Assembly (NCBI RefSeq): GCF_000203815.1
Contig: NW_004457624.1
Location: forward strand, 124,001-188,000
Reading direction: 5' to 3'
Length of the DNA: 64,000 bases
DNA from: Cavenderia fasciculata
Taxonomy: Eukaryota; Evosea; Eumycetozoa; Acytosteliales; Cavenderiaceae
This document shows positions 32,768-46,391 of the stretch, piece after piece. A program made the position numbers and the translations under genes. Each line of letters opens with the position of its first letter. Within the stretch, counting starts at the first letter, position 1. A model generated the notes under the pieces. It had not been told where the DNA came from. It did no database searches and saw only the letters and a list, made by a program, of their open reading frames with translations.

Positions 32768-35050
32768 TTATTTATTTGTATTTGTATTTGTATTAACTTG
32801 ATACCAATCATATGGACCACCATACCAATAAGATTTATGATGAGAGAATATATAATCATGACCTCTATGTTCTTGATAGGAATCGATTATTTTAATGGAA
32901 CCAACTGGTATAAACTCTCTACTTCTAAGACTGGTAGTATTGAGTTTAATGACACGTACCGATGGTGGAAGTGATGATGGAGGTATCGGTTGATTATAGT
33001 CTAACCCAAACTCTATAAATTGACAATTCCTAGGTATATACTTGTGTGGTAGTATCTTTGTAAACTTGTTTCCAAATCGTATATGTGTCAGTGTCGATGG
33101 GAAATCTCCGCTCTCTGTTTCTTGATCCAATATCATCATTTTAATATTATTACTATTCATATGATTATTACTGTTACTACTATTGTTATTGTCATGACTT
33201 GTTGGATCACTTATACTATAATCAAAATACTTTATACCTTCTGGTAATATACCTTTAATTGAATATGGGTATCTACCTTCAATACCAATATATTTTAATG
33301 ATGATTTAATTCCAAGTGTATTTTGATTATTATTATTTTGTTGATTTTGTTGAGTTTGAAGATTAAATAAGATATCAGAAGTTAATTGAAATCTAATATC
33401 TTGAAGATAAAGTTGAGTTACTGAAGATGGGATATTGGTTGGTCGGAATAACCCTTTGAGGGATAGAGTTTCAATGGTTGGTGGTAGGACATCTGATACA
33501 TAGTCGACATGTAGACACAGATGTTTGACAGATGGTGGTATAAACGTTGATTGTCTTAGACATTCTCCAACTACTAATAGACGTGTAACTCTATCGGGTA
33601 CGACAACATCACATAAAACATTTTGTAGACACATTGTTTTAATGGATCTAGGTAGTGCATTAGAGTCGATGATTTTAAAGTTACCAACCAATCTGAGGTA
33701 CTCTAATGACCCCTCATCAGAGGGTAATGACCCAACACCTAAAATGACCGGTGTCGAAGTTGAATAAGATTCAACTGTCAGTCTCCTAACACTTGGTGGT
33801 ATCTTTGTATGTCCAGGTTTAAATATAACATCTACTCCCGATCTCCTACCATTTACACACAAGTATAAACTAGTCAATTGATTCATCATAGGTGGTATTT
33901 TAATTTCATTTCCTAGTGATAATGATGAAAAGAATAATGTATGTAATGACGCCAATATATCTTCATTATTATTATTAAAAGTAGAAGATGATGATTGTTG
34001 TTGATTTGTTGTTGTTATGGTTGTTGATGGAAAATTCCTTGACTCTTCATATCTAATATGAGTTAGAGAAAGTGGAAGTATATCATCAACCAATTGATCG
34101 ATATAATAACCAAAATAGAGATGAGTAAAGTGGTCTGGGATATCACCCTTGTTGAGTTGTCCATGATCAGACATTAAAAAGAGTCGAGTTGTATAGAGAG
34201 ATATCAAACCATCTGGATTCTCTTTAAAGTATTTCCACATTTTAATATTGTCAATACAGACTATATGGAATCTCTTTGGAATCAAATGTATCCGATTATC
34301 AACTTTATATCTCTCTATCGTTGAAATGGAAGGTAGTCTTGGAAACACCACCGAATACTTCCAATTCAATGCATCTTTACAAGTTGTCAGTAAATTCATT
34401 ATCGATAAATTACAATCTTCCATTTTAAATATTTCAATCAATGATATTCTAAGTAATGTATTATTGACTAAAAGATTGAAGGAAAGAAAGATAGAAAGAG
34501 AGAGAGAGAGAGAGAGGGAAACAATCGATAAAGTTAGTCCAAATTCAATGATTGCAATTAAATTAATAATGTATATTAATCAACACTTACAAAAATGATT
34601 TGTTGATTTAGTTGTATTACTACTACTTGGTAATTGTATTTTACTACTACTATTGTCATCTACTATATAGTCCCTACTAATATTAATATTACTACTACGA
34701 TGTTTATAATCATGTTGTTGAATACTAATACTATTAATATTATTATTATCATCATCATGATAATTACTATTAATATTAGATATAGTTGATTCTACACATT
34801 TAGAGTAATGTTCAATCAATAGAGTAGTTGTTGCAATACTATCTCGATGTGATTTGTTGTTATAGTCATTATGAAGTTGGTTACCACTACGACTAATAAC
34901 CTGTCTACAAATTAAACATTTATCGATACCATTCTCAGCTAATCTTTGAATTAATGATGGTGATAGCGGAGACGATGATAACTGTTGTTGTTGTTGTTGT
35001 GATACAGATAATTGCAATGGCAATGCTGGAACTTCATTTTCCAAAAGCAT
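32768..35050 (-). CDS. FNIP/LRR-like repeat protein 2 with an N-terminal zinc-finger-like motif
   Basis: Two exons, 35050-34591 and 34467-32768, 719 aa; the splice (GTAAGTG donor, TTTTAG acceptor) keeps frame. Near residue 40 is a CLICRQV motif followed about 18 residues later by His and by HYSKC, a C-x2-C...H...C arrangement that could bind zinc. A Ser/Asn-rich linker precedes the second exon, which starts with a helical region (LLTTCKDALNWKYS) and continues with FNIP-like beta repeats (IPPSVKHLCLHVDYV, LPPTIETLSLKGL, IPSSVTQLYLQDI). Its repeats resemble those of the neighbouring FNIP-like gene, so the pair is an old tandem duplication with different N-termini. Confidence 0.8.
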
Positions 35051-35500
35051 TTGTTTCTTTTTTTTCCAAAAGTAATTTAAATAAATAAATTAACTTAATT
35101 CTATTCTATTCTCTAGTTCAATACTTCTCCTTCCTTCTTTTAGTGTAGAATATATAATGTAATGTATGTCACTCAACAAATAATAATATAATGGTATCAT
35201 CATGCTTGCTCAACGATCATCAAAAGTATGATAATGATTGGGGGTTGAGTGAGTGGTAATCATTGTTGAACAAGGGTTGTTTGCTGCTCTCACCGTCATT
35301 AATCAAATTTCCCCCACCTTTATTAAATCTAATCTACTCACAATCAGTTTGATGATAATTAAGAGAGAGAGTGAGAGATAGAGTGAAGTGATATCTTTAG
35401 AATAGATTAGATTTAGTAAAAAGTCTTTTTTTACTTTATTTATTTATTTATTTTTATAGGAGTTGTTTTATAATAGAGATTAGGGGAGGAGAGTAGGTTG
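35051..35500. promoter_or_regulatory. Intergenic region upstream of FNIP-like protein 2
   Basis: 450 bp. Contains the motif TTGAGTGAGTGGTAATCATT near 35248, similar to one near 1870, and a GA-rich run near 35360-35390. No coding potential seen. Confidence 0.4.
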
Positions 35501-35878
35501 TTAATTGTGATGTTCAAATGCAGATTTACAATCGACAGAACATTTAAAATACTGAGTGTATTTCTCAATGTTGCATTGAATCAATGTAAATATGTTGGTG
35601 CCTATAAATTATGTAAGGGAGGGAGGGGAAAAAGAGAGAGATGGATTAATAATTATTTTGAAACTTCTTCCTTCTTCTTTTGAATTAGATTGAGTTGACT
35701 TACAAGGATAAAGTAGGTTAATGTGAGCTTCACAAGTGCTGACACATTCAGTTAATGGATCGGCTCTACTATATCTACTGTATCTATTGTTATATCTATT
35801 GTTATTACTACAATGAACCATTGAAATGGAAATGGCTAATACCAATAGAATGGAAATTAATTTATTCATCATCATCAT
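35501..35878 (-). CDS. Small secreted six-cysteine protein
   Basis: Two exons, 35878-35704 and 35601-35501, 91 aa; GTAAGT donor and TTATAG acceptor restore a Cys codon across the junction. Four ATGs in a row open the gene, followed by a clear signal peptide (NKLISILLVLAISISMVHC). The mature part starts SNNNRYNNRYSRYS and then has cysteines spaced C-x3-C-x9-C-x8-C-x10-C-x3-C, ending SAFEHHN. Symmetrical C-x3-C pairs suggest a disulfide-linked helical hairpin. I do not recognise the family; Dictyostelia secrete many small cysteine proteins during growth and development. Confidence rests on the good splice and signal peptide. Confidence 0.7.
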
Positions 35879-36480
35879 TCTAGATATCTCTATAGCAATT
35901 AATAAATAACTAAATAAATAATGGAAGGGTAATAATAATATTATTATATACTTGGTTTGTTGGCAAACATTAATGTACCATACCAACCTATCCTACCGAC
36001 CTACCTTTTTTCAATTTGATAATGATGTCAATTCTTCATATATATGTTCATTCTTTTATTACAATGTATGCTATGCTTTCTTTGATTGCATATGCAATGG
36101 TATATACCATTGTTACTTTGGAGAGGAGAGTGCAGATTTATGCATTCTCTCTCTCTCTCGAAGCACCCTTCTAAAATTGATAGTCGTCATACGATGTTTT
36201 GATCAAAGTTCATTGCCCATAAAAATGATAACAAAAATCAATGGTAATGTGTGGTTGAACTACTACAGTAGAGTAGTGGGTGTAGCTGTAGCTGTATTGG
36301 TATCTTATCATGTCAATCGATTGATCATCTTTGCTTGCTTGATTGTTGTTAGTTTGCTTGTCTGTTGAATTGTTCTTATTATCAATTATTATTATTATTA
36401 TTATTTTTTGTTTGTTGGAAATATTTTTTCTAATATTATTATTATTATTTATATTTATTATTTAGGTTTGATTAAAAAAG
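35879..36480. promoter_or_regulatory. Intergenic region upstream of the six-cysteine protein
   Basis: About 600 bp with overlapping perfect palindromes at 36086-36112, a CTCTCTCT run near 36145-36160 and ATT repeats near 36390-36440. A 138-codon plus-strand frame (35952-36368) is present but judged doubtful. Confidence 0.45.
36086..36112. promoter_or_regulatory. Overlapping perfect palindromes
   Basis: TTGCATATGCAA (36086-36097) and CAATGGTATATACCATTG (36095-36112) are each exactly self-complementary and overlap by three bases, about 210-230 bp upstream of the six-cysteine gene start. This is the form of a binding site for dimeric regulators; a chance hairpin is the alternative. Confidence 0.45.
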
Positions 36481-37802
36481 TTAATCTGTGAATATAAAAT
36501 TATTAACAATAAAATCAAACCATAATGATATGATTAACAATCTTAATGGAAAGTAAAGTAATCTTGCTAGGAATCCATTCCATCTATTCTTTTTAAATTG
36601 GTGTACAAATTTCTTTGGAAATGTCATGAGTTGTTCTTCATCGATATACGATACTCTATCAACCAATTTCTCTTGTAAATGTTTAAATGCATATTGATAA
36701 CAAATAAATTGTGTTTGAAATATATTTATATATTGTGTCATTGTTACTGCTATTATACCTTGAAAAATTAAAATTAAAATTAAATTAAATTAATTAATTA
36801 ATAAATATTAATATATTTAAATATCATACTTGAAAATAATAAAGGTAAAATAGGTGATCTATAAATTACATATTCAAATATATATTCAAAAATGTATCCT
36901 GCCAATGCTTGATTGCTAGTTATGCTTGATGGCATACTTGATCGTTTGAATAGTATTCGGTATTGTGATTGTTGTACATTACACACTACCAAAAACAATG
37001 GAATAAATAGTAGATGAAAGATGATACTTTCAATCAATGCCATCACTCTTTGTGATCCTATCATCTCTACGAATCGTTTAGGTAACATCCATCCATACAC
37101 TTGATCTAATCCATCTTTTAATACTGGTGTTTTATAAATACTATTATTATCTTGATCATCTTCATCCTTTTCCTTTTTCTTGTTTTTTGATGATGATGAT
37201 GGTTGTTGTTTACGTCTTGATTGATCATCTTGAAATTGTAATTTAATCTTTATCTCTTGAGTTTGATAAGTTATAAAGTAATTCAATATACCAATTATCA
37301 ATGATACTATAATCGTTTTGATAGAGAATGGACTGTTATTGGCAGGTGTAGATGACGATGACAATTGTCTAATGGATCTTGCACTGATGAGTTCTTGATA
37401 CGATCCACATGTCACCAAGATAACTACTAGTGTGTATAATAGAGTAGATATAATCTCTACAGCTACACCACGAATAAAGACAGACCATCCAAACTCATCT
37501 ATAAAACATTCTTCAGCATGATGTTTCTTTGCAAGTTTGGCACCTTGACTACCACCACTACCTCCACCACTTGAGGAGGTTCTCTGTTGTTGTAATGAAT
37601 AAAAGAAACTATTGAATCTCTTGATGATTGAGAATACCTGTCTTCTAACCCTCCACAATTCAATAGGGTATACTGCAAATGAAGATACTATACAACAAGG
37701 TATCAACACTACAACTATCATCCACACCGATAGTTGTTGTTGTGATTCCAACAGATGTTGTTGTGCTGCTAAATCTTTTTGAAAATTATTTCCTCCAAAC
37801 AT
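36481..37802 (-). CDS. Divergent mitochondrial-carrier-like membrane protein
   Basis: Two exons, 37802-36830 and 36758-36481, 416 aa. I start at MFGGNNF rather than at the upstream in-frame ATG (37901), which lies in T-rich sequence. Several membrane helices are present. Near residue 40 the motif YPIELWRVRRQV matches the carrier signature P-x-D/E-x-x-K/R-x-K/R-x-Q; later EFGWSVFIRGVAVEII resembles the G-rich second helix of a carrier repeat; TQEIKIKLQ could be the second degraded signature; RWNGFLARLLYFPLRLLI would close the third. This suggests a three-repeat carrier of the outer-membrane-like divergent class (SLC25A46 type), but the match is weak and a novel polytopic family is possible. 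Ser/Gly- and Lys/Asp-rich loops are inserted. Confidence 0.55.
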
Positions 37803-37953
37803 CCCTTCCTTCTTCCTTCTTCCTCTATCTCCTTCTTCTTCTATCTTTCTTATTAACAAATAATTTAAAAAAAAATAGATATAAATATTTGTGAAGTTCA
37901 CTCACTCTTCTGCTTAGTTTGTTTTTTTTTTTTCCATTTATTTATTAAGTTTT

Positions 37954-38623
37954 CTAAAAGGTTGAGTCACCTTGAATAGAAAAGTTTTGATTAAAGTATT
38001 GTTGAGCTTGAATGTTTGAATTCTTGTAGATTACATTAAAGAAATCGGGTAGATAGAGTTCGTGGTAGTTGGAGTGGGTGTTGCTAGATCTCCAAGTATG
38101 ACCTTTGTGTTCTTGCCAATCGGCGATGATAGGATCTTGACTAAAGTACATTACTTCAAACTCTGGTTTAATGACTTCAACCTCTTCATATTCCTCGTTG
38201 ACATCGGCCTCTTGGAATGTTTTGTGGTTGAGGTAGCAGATGTTGATCCACTTTGGTCCTTGGTCACTCAAATGTATGGGCATGACTAGACAATTGTTGT
38301 TCTTGTCGATAAAGACATCGTCACATGTCTCTTGCTTTTTAAACAACATTCCATATTCATTCTTTTGTATGCGTAGTTGTATTAAATCTCTTTTCCATCT
38401 AAAATAGATATAGGTCTGTGAAGTGTATGGTGCATTCAATATAACTAGATAGAAGAAAGAGATATGTGTTGATGGTTAGTAAGTACTGACACTAACCCAT
38501 GGGAATTGAATTTAATTTATTCTCTCTCTCTCTCATTGCTTAATGAAAGAACCACCACTTTCATTCATTACCACGACCTTCCACCCTCTTCAACACTTTT
38601 GGTGGTCTCTTACCATTATCCAT
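37954..38623 (-). CDS. Unknown protein of about 166 aa
   Basis: Main exon 38444-37954 (ending STF stop), joined to a short first exon starting at ATG 38623. Two donors fit the same phase: GTAAGA after MDN, or GTAATG about 35 bases later; I cannot decide. The main exon reads VILNAPYTSQTYIYFRWKRD and has a Trp/His/Tyr-rich end (IADWQEHKGHTW). No signal peptide or known domain is recognised. It lies 150 bp from the carrier-like gene and on the same strand. Confidence 0.6.
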
Positions 38624-39132
38624 TTTTAAATTTCTTTTGGTTTAACAATAACAATATTTAATATTTGTTGGTTTATATATCTCCATGTTGTTCAACGAAA
38701 TGACTATGTTCAAGAGATGAGTTTGGTGAGAGGGGTGGTGGGAACTGCAATGAGTGTGTCCAAAAAAGGAAATTATCTAAACTATTTTCGAAATTTAATA
38801 TATATTTAAATTTTTTTTTTAACAACAAAAATGTTTTTGAAAGAGTGACAATGATCATCAGCTTGAGAGAACATGCTCCACACATTTTGATCAAACTACG
38901 AGCTTCAATATATATATTCATATATTTAAAACTATACAGTACTGTACATACATTTTTACTACAAACAACATACATTTATATTTATATATATTTAAACTAT
39001 TACTTTTTCAAGTCTATAATTGCTTTTTTTTTTATTTATTTTACTTAAGTCATCAATTACATTTCATTACATCTCATTTCGTTCTCAGCTTTACTCAACT
39101 CGACTCTGTTGATCTAGATCAGTGTTTGTGAA
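38624..39132. promoter_or_regulatory. Intergenic region upstream of the RNF213-like gene
   Basis: About 500 bp between divergent starts; A/T-rich with a short minus-strand open frame (38673-38975) that I do not accept as a gene. Confidence 0.4.
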
Positions 39133-39374
39133 ATGGGAAAATCAAACAAGTTGCATCTTAAATTTAATGTTACTATTTCAGCTCAGTTTGGTAACTCTCC
39201 TATCAAGGAAGATGACTGGAACATTGAACTGAAACTAAAGAGTGGTGAAAGAAATAATGAACTAAAAGATGATACAAATAGATTGTTTTTTACAAACAAA
39301 AACAAACATGATATTAATTCATTTCATTTCACACCAAACAAGTTACATTCAATCGAGTAAGTACCTCTCCTATT

Positions 39375-39409
<35 letters not shown>

Positions 39410-42400
39410 CTTTTTGGGTAAAATTTAATGTTAACATAAATAATTATTAGAGTCACAATGTTAGGTACAGATTCAAAACTACATCAAATCAAATTGTGTT
39501 ATTCAACACCAAACTTTGCAAAAGGAGGGGACAATACACCCACCGATTTCACAGGATTTGTGTCACAATGTGAATCAATTACTCTTTTGGTCAAGGACAA
39601 AAAGGTCATCCCTTTTTTCGATGCTATGCTTTTGTTCAATCCTGAACTCAAGGGTATTTATGATTGTTATAATGCGTTTCAAAAGAAGGGTCCTCCTAAA
39701 GAACCGTCCAAGAGTTCCCTTGGATCACTTTTAAAGAGTGCTTACCACTCTGTCAAGGATGCTTTGGTTGGAAAATCATGGGATCTTGAGAGACTCCATG
39801 ACGTATTACTATTTATTCAAGAAAAGACCTCTATTAGTCATTTGGATTTAAAAACCATTCATCTTCCAATGGTAGCTGAGTCAAAAATCATTTTCCCAGA
39901 TGATGCCAAATTATACCAAGAGGATTTTATTAAAAAGGCAATTATATCTATTGCCGGAAAACACGATATGCTCGCAGTATATATTGTTATGAAATTGGAT
40001 TTGTATGTATCAATCAACAAAACATTTAAAAAATAAGATTGACAAAATCATTTAACATTTTTTTTTTTTTTATAATTTCTGTAGATATCAACCAATCGAT
40101 GCATTTAAAGTTTGTAATTTATTGGGAGACATTAAAAATGTAAAGCCTGCCTCTATTTCCAAACAATTCATGTACCAAGACTATGCAGACTCTGTCAAAG
40201 AATTATATTTCAAGTTTTTACAAAAGAATATGGAAAACGAAATGTTACTCGAGGATTACATCATTCCTTTTGTTTTCAAATCTTATCAGTTAGGGTTGGT
40301 ACCAGATGGAATAATGAACCATTTTTTCAAGATGGCTATTGGCATCAATTTGTTTCAAAACTCAAGATCAAATGTTTTGGATTCATTCAGCGACATGACA
40401 AACCCAAACAAATTAAAATTCCTTCAAGAATTAATCAAATCGACCAAATTTACAGTAGAAATGACTTTGGAGGAATTATCATATGGTTTGGATAATATAT
40501 ATGTTTTGATGAAAAAATATAGCAATCCAGATGCTTTATTAAATTTAATCAAATGTATGTATTCTCTTGTACTTGCAAATAATTAATTATTTATTAATTT
40601 CATTTTTTTTAAGCCGTTGATTTTACAACTGAGCAATTAGTTTGTATATATGGAAAAGTAAAAGATATTTCTCCTGAAGCAAAAAAGTATTTATTAGGTA
40701 TATTTTTAACCCAATATCCATCTTTATTGGTTGATATTCTCTTGGAACCAATCATCAAACAGAATGATGATAATACATCCTCATCGCAGAGTGACATTCA
40801 AACTACTAGTACATCTAGTACTAGTACAAGTACTACGACTACCACTACTAGTACGGCTACTACCACTTCGACCATGCAAAACAATGACAATAATGAGAAC
40901 ATTAAGAAAATTGGAAAAGAATTCTCATCTCTGTTGGTTTCATCGATTCAAAAGAATGGATTACTTAAATACAAAATGTAAGTATTTAATTTTATTTTAT
41001 CAAAACATTGTACGGTAATTTAACCTTTTTTGTACAATATATTAGTTTATTTGAAAACAATAGTATAAAACCATTTTTTGAAGGTGCAATGGCCTCAATT
41101 AAAGATTTGAAGCTCAAGGAAGAAGATATCAAATATCTATTTTCTCAACACACCGATTCTAGTTCAATTCTTGTACAACTCCAAAAAATTTATTTGAAAT
41201 CAACCGATGTGATGGATTTTGTAAAGTTGTCGCTATGTGTCCCAGAGTTTGATGACATCAATGTACAAACTGTAAGTTTATAAAAAAAAAGAAGTTTTCT
41301 TTATAGATTGTATATCTTATATATATTTTTTTTGTTTAGTGCATTACCAAAGCAAAATCATACAAAAAGACATATGATATATCAAATTATGAATTTGATT
41401 TTGTAAACAAATATCCAAATGTTAGACTGGATATAGATGGCTTTAAGAAATATTATGAAATTGTAAAAAAGATTCATGATTGGGAGGAATATGATATCAA
41501 AAATGCAGAGCCACCATACCCTCTGACTCTTATTTTTATAATGATATCAAATTATCGATTAAAAAAACAATTTGAGTCAAGAGATATGAAATACATCGAT
41601 ATTAGAGAACTTAAAAAGGGACTCTCCCTTTTGAACCAATCATATATCCCAACAAATAATCAAGGAAACAGTTTATCACAAATTCTTCAAGGTGGATTGT
41701 TGGACAACAATTTCAGACACTGGCCAGAAGAAACTCTTTCATACAAGGAATCTTCTAAAAAGGTAAATAGTCATACTATTATTAATTATCATCCAAAATA
41801 TATATATCTCTAATTTATTCAAATTTGTATAGATCCAAATCAAATGTGAAGAATATATCAAAGGATTTAGAGATTCATATGACCAAACCGATAAAAATAA
41901 TAATAATAATTATGTCGAACTTGTAAAGATTTGTAATGTGGTTTTTGGAACATCTTACTCGGATGAAACTCAATCAATTCTCCAAGAATCTTTAGATGTT
42001 CAACATAGTGTTAGTATGCTAAGAGTAGCAGTATCGGTATTAACAAAGAAATTTGGGTTTGAATTCTACCGAAACGATCCAACTGACCAGAGACTTGAAA
42101 CATTACGTCGTTTCAAAACAAAATTAATTGAACAAATACACACAAATAGTGGTAAAAAAGAAAATTACAAAGTCAAGGATGCTACAACAATCGAATTGAT
42201 TGGTACTTTTGGCAACAACAAATTCTTTGAAATTGTATTGGATCATTTTTTAGAGCCAAAACAAGTCCGTGAGAACCAATACCAATCAATCGACTCTATC
42301 ATCCAATTTGTTTTCAATTATTTGGAGCAAATAATGAAACAAGATTCAACCATCAAGATCAATACAATCTTTTCAAACATTTTGGAACTCAAAAAGTCAC

Positions 42401-45400
42401 AACCACTTGCATTCAATAATGATATCCGATCAATTTATCATCATTTCTTTAAAGATGACAAGATAATGGATAATAATAATAATATCCATTCAGTATTTGA
42501 ATTTTTGGACAAGGCTGCAACCATTTATGGTTTCAACAAAAACATCAATCATCTTTATACATTTTTCGAAGAAAATGATTATGTTGTTGTAAATGGATTG
42601 GATAAATTCAAAGATCACATCCAAGCTCTCTTGGCCAACAACAACAATGCCACCAATGATTTATCCAAAACAGCTGCATTATATGCTCAACTCTCACAAC
42701 TTACAGGTGGACTCAAATATGGCCAATTAGAGTTTTTTGGTTGTATCCACAAGGATGTAATCGAGTTTTATGCTGCTTTTGGTGATAAAAAGGCATTTGA
42801 TCAAAAGAATGGAATTATTACATCAAATCTTATTGATAATTCTGTCAGTTCAGATCTACACAGCAGGGTCATCAATGCCTATGACCATTTAGCTCCATTT
42901 ATTACATTATACCAAAAAAAGAATATTTCTTTTAACTCGCCAACTGATTTTTGTAGAGAGATTGGTAAATCAATTTCACTCTTGACAGATGCTAAATTAA
43001 AAAATATTATTGATATTATTATCAATGTTAAAGATAAAATTGATCCAATTAGAGGTAAGCAAAAAAAAAAAAGAGAGAAAAGAAATTAATAATAATATTT
43101 ATTTTATTTTATTTAAATTAATTTTTTTTTTTTTTTTTTTTTTTTTAGGATTATATACAGCAAATAGTGGAACATATAGTTCAGAATCAATTTTACCAAC
43201 TGTTTCATTGATATTAAAAGATTCAATATTTAAATCAAGATCATCAAAATGTGAATCTGGATCGATTGGTTGGGAAGTAGAATTACCAAATTCAAATACT
43301 ATATTTGGTTCCTCAAACATTGTCGATTTTGATCAAGGTTTATCATTTTTTGTCACTCAGAAACTTGACAAGGATAAAGAACTTACTATTGAATTGTTTA
43401 CGGATCTAGTTACTAGATTTAAAGAAATTCATGATCTTCATTTAGAATTGGATAGGTATGCAAAAAAAAAAAAAAAAAAGAAAAAGAAACAAATCAAAAT
43501 AATAATAATATTAATTAATTTTTTTTATTTATTTTAATTTTTAGAATTTATCATCCAGATTATTTTGATGGTAAAATTGAACAAGATATAAAAAATTATG
43601 TAGCCTATGATTTGGAAGAATTATTGGGTCGATTAACAAATGATTTCCATAACTGGAAGAGTTCAATCAATCGATTACCAAATGAACTCTTATTATTAAG
43701 AGCTCATGGGTTATCATCACTTATCCAAGTCTACAAGGATATTACATCGTATGATTATACAATCCCCAAGTTGGCCACTGCCATCTCTCCATACCTCATT
43801 TATTGTTTCCCAAAACTATCAACAAGTGCAATCATTCAAATCTTGGGTGCAAACGATCAAATTACTCGTGGTATGAACTATGAAGATTTCTTTGTCGCCT
43901 TTGTAGAGATGATTAAAGAAAAGGATTTCTCTGATGTTTTTGACTATGTTGGAAGTCGTTATGAAAGAGGTGTACAATACTTGTCGTTGGCCAATACCCC
44001 AGACCAATTATTTAATGTATTGTTACAATTAAATAATAATGTATTGCCACATCCATCACAAATCTTTTATGGATCACGATTCAGTCAAGATCACGAGTAC
44101 TTTAAGTCATTGGCCACCAAAGTACCAGAGTCTACCTTGTTTTTGGTTGGCATGCCAGATCAAATGTCCAAACTCATTCAATGGTTGTCTGACCATTACG
44201 AAGAACAAACAAATGATGGACTTGGTCGAGTTTACATCATATCGATGGAACAAAACGATGGTGGTGAACAATTCAACTTTTTGCCAACCTATGATCAAAA
44301 GTTGGACGGTTCTTGGACAAACTTTAAAAAGTCTTGGACCACCACACATACCGGTCCAAAGGGTATTAGTGGTGTAACCTCTTTAAACTTGGTATATGGT
44401 CATAGTGGTAGTGGAAAGACACACTATGTTCGTAAATGGGCATCTCGTGCAAGACCCGATCAACTCTGTACCCTTTACATGAGACCAAATTTCGAAACTA
44501 GTACTTTGATTGATTTCTTTCAATCTAGAATCGAGACTGGTCAAAAAACAGAGTCAATGTTACATATCAAACTATCACCATATTGTAATTTCTCTGATTT
44601 TTCTCAATTCATCTACCCAATCATTACACATGGATTCGTTATTGGTGATCAAGTTGGATCGATTGTCAATATTAGTGAAAACTTTTCACTTCATATTTTC
44701 GTCGAGATTGGTGATGCCAATACAGACTCTGATCTAAAGTTTAATGATTATTTGCCATATGTTCAGAATTCAATCCCACTCGTCTGGCAATTGGCTACCC
44801 ATCATGCACATAATCTAGAATGGGAGGTTGGAGTTGAAGAGGCCAAGTGTATTCGTTACTGCAATGCTCAAAACATGGCAACTCTCCTCCCCATTTTATC
44901 ACAAATTGCTCGTGGTGTTGGAGGTCAAAATTATACACCAGACTATCTGTCACACCCTGGATACTACTCTCAAATCAGAAACATGTTTTTGTTGTTGAAC
45001 GATCGAATCAACTATCATGAAAAGATTTATACTCCCTATTATGCAGAGTTGAGAGCTCAGTATCCAGCCGCTTGTAATAGTCTCTTGTCACCACAAGATC
45101 TTCTTAGAATATTCGTTTATGAAGCTGTCAAATTGTCAGACCCTCAATTCTCATCACTCAAGATGCTTTATGAAGCACCTCCCATCCTAACAAGTTTTTC
45201 CAAAGTCATGAACGAGTCAAATGCCGAAGAATTGAAAGCTCAAATTGAATTCTTGGACTTTACCAAACCATCTAGTCCTCTAGCTATGAATATCAAGCAT
45301 CTAGATGCTAGATTTGATCATGAAAAATGTGTTTCCGAGCCACACCATTTCCTAACTGCAATTGCAAATGCTTTTGATATTTCTTATGAAACTTCAATCA

Positions 45401-46327
45401 TTAATAATTTATGTCAACAAGTAAGTATAAAATAGAAACAAAAAATAAGAAAAAAAAGAAATAATAATATTAATTTTATTTATTTTTTAATTTTAGTTTA
45501 CATTTGTAATGACAGCAGATTTTGCATCAAGATTAATTATTTTACATCAAAAAGTAAAGAATCAATCTGGTATTATTCTATGTGGTGATACAGGTACTGG
45601 TAAATCCTATCTCTTGTTGTTTTATTCATTATTGGTCAATGCTAGAAACAATCAATTACCAGATATCCTATTTTCATTGGTCGAAAGAATCAATACTTTT
45701 ATTACAAGTTATAGTCGAACCACTGTCGACAAAATTCCAAAGGATAATATTACAAAGGAAATAATATTCTCTACATTGTTGGCATTGGAACAAGGAAACG
45801 CTGTACCAAGAGGTTTGGGTGACATGCAAAATCAAATGTTGCAACAACAAAATGAATTGGAAAAGACAAACCTGTACTCTTCCATTGAAGAGGAAATTAG
45901 AAAGTTGTTGAAAAAGTATGAATTGATTGAAATACCAGACAACAATAGTATACTTGCCAATATCAAGAAACAAGGAAAGAACATCATCGATAGAGATACT
46001 CTACTTGGAGCGGTCAAGGAACTTGCCAATGTCAAATTCTCGAGTCTCTACACTCGTACAGTCATGCATCAAAAATTCTCTAGTGATATGTTTATCAAAT
46101 TTGTAAACGATATTATAGATGAAGCAAAGAGATTGGCAAAGATTGATAAGAATCTCAAAAAGGTTGTCTTTATCGATGAATTCAATACTTGTCCAAGTGA
46201 TACCTTGTCTCTTATATCAGAGGTATTTTGTGAAAACAGTTTAGATGGTACTCCATTACCAAAGAATATATTCTTTGTTGGTGCCATGAATCCTAAGCAT
46301 ATTATTCGTCATCAAGACAACAACAAC

Positions 46328-46391
<64 letters not shown>

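Noticed and set aside
36214-36222. GCCCATAAA, similar to the upstream element of dictyostelid small RNA genes
   Set aside because: Flanking bases do not fit well and no TATA box or structured RNA could be seen at the expected distance.
35952-36368. 138-codon plus-strand frame, Cys- and Tyr-rich with two hydrophobic stretches
   Set aside because: Long for AT-rich DNA, but it crosses both palindromes and a CT repeat, and shows no family resemblance. Transcript evidence could change this.
38673-38975. 100-codon minus-strand frame upstream of the RNF213-like gene
   Set aside because: Lys/Leu-rich from A/T tracts; only the last 35 residues look exon-like and no convincing first exon was found.
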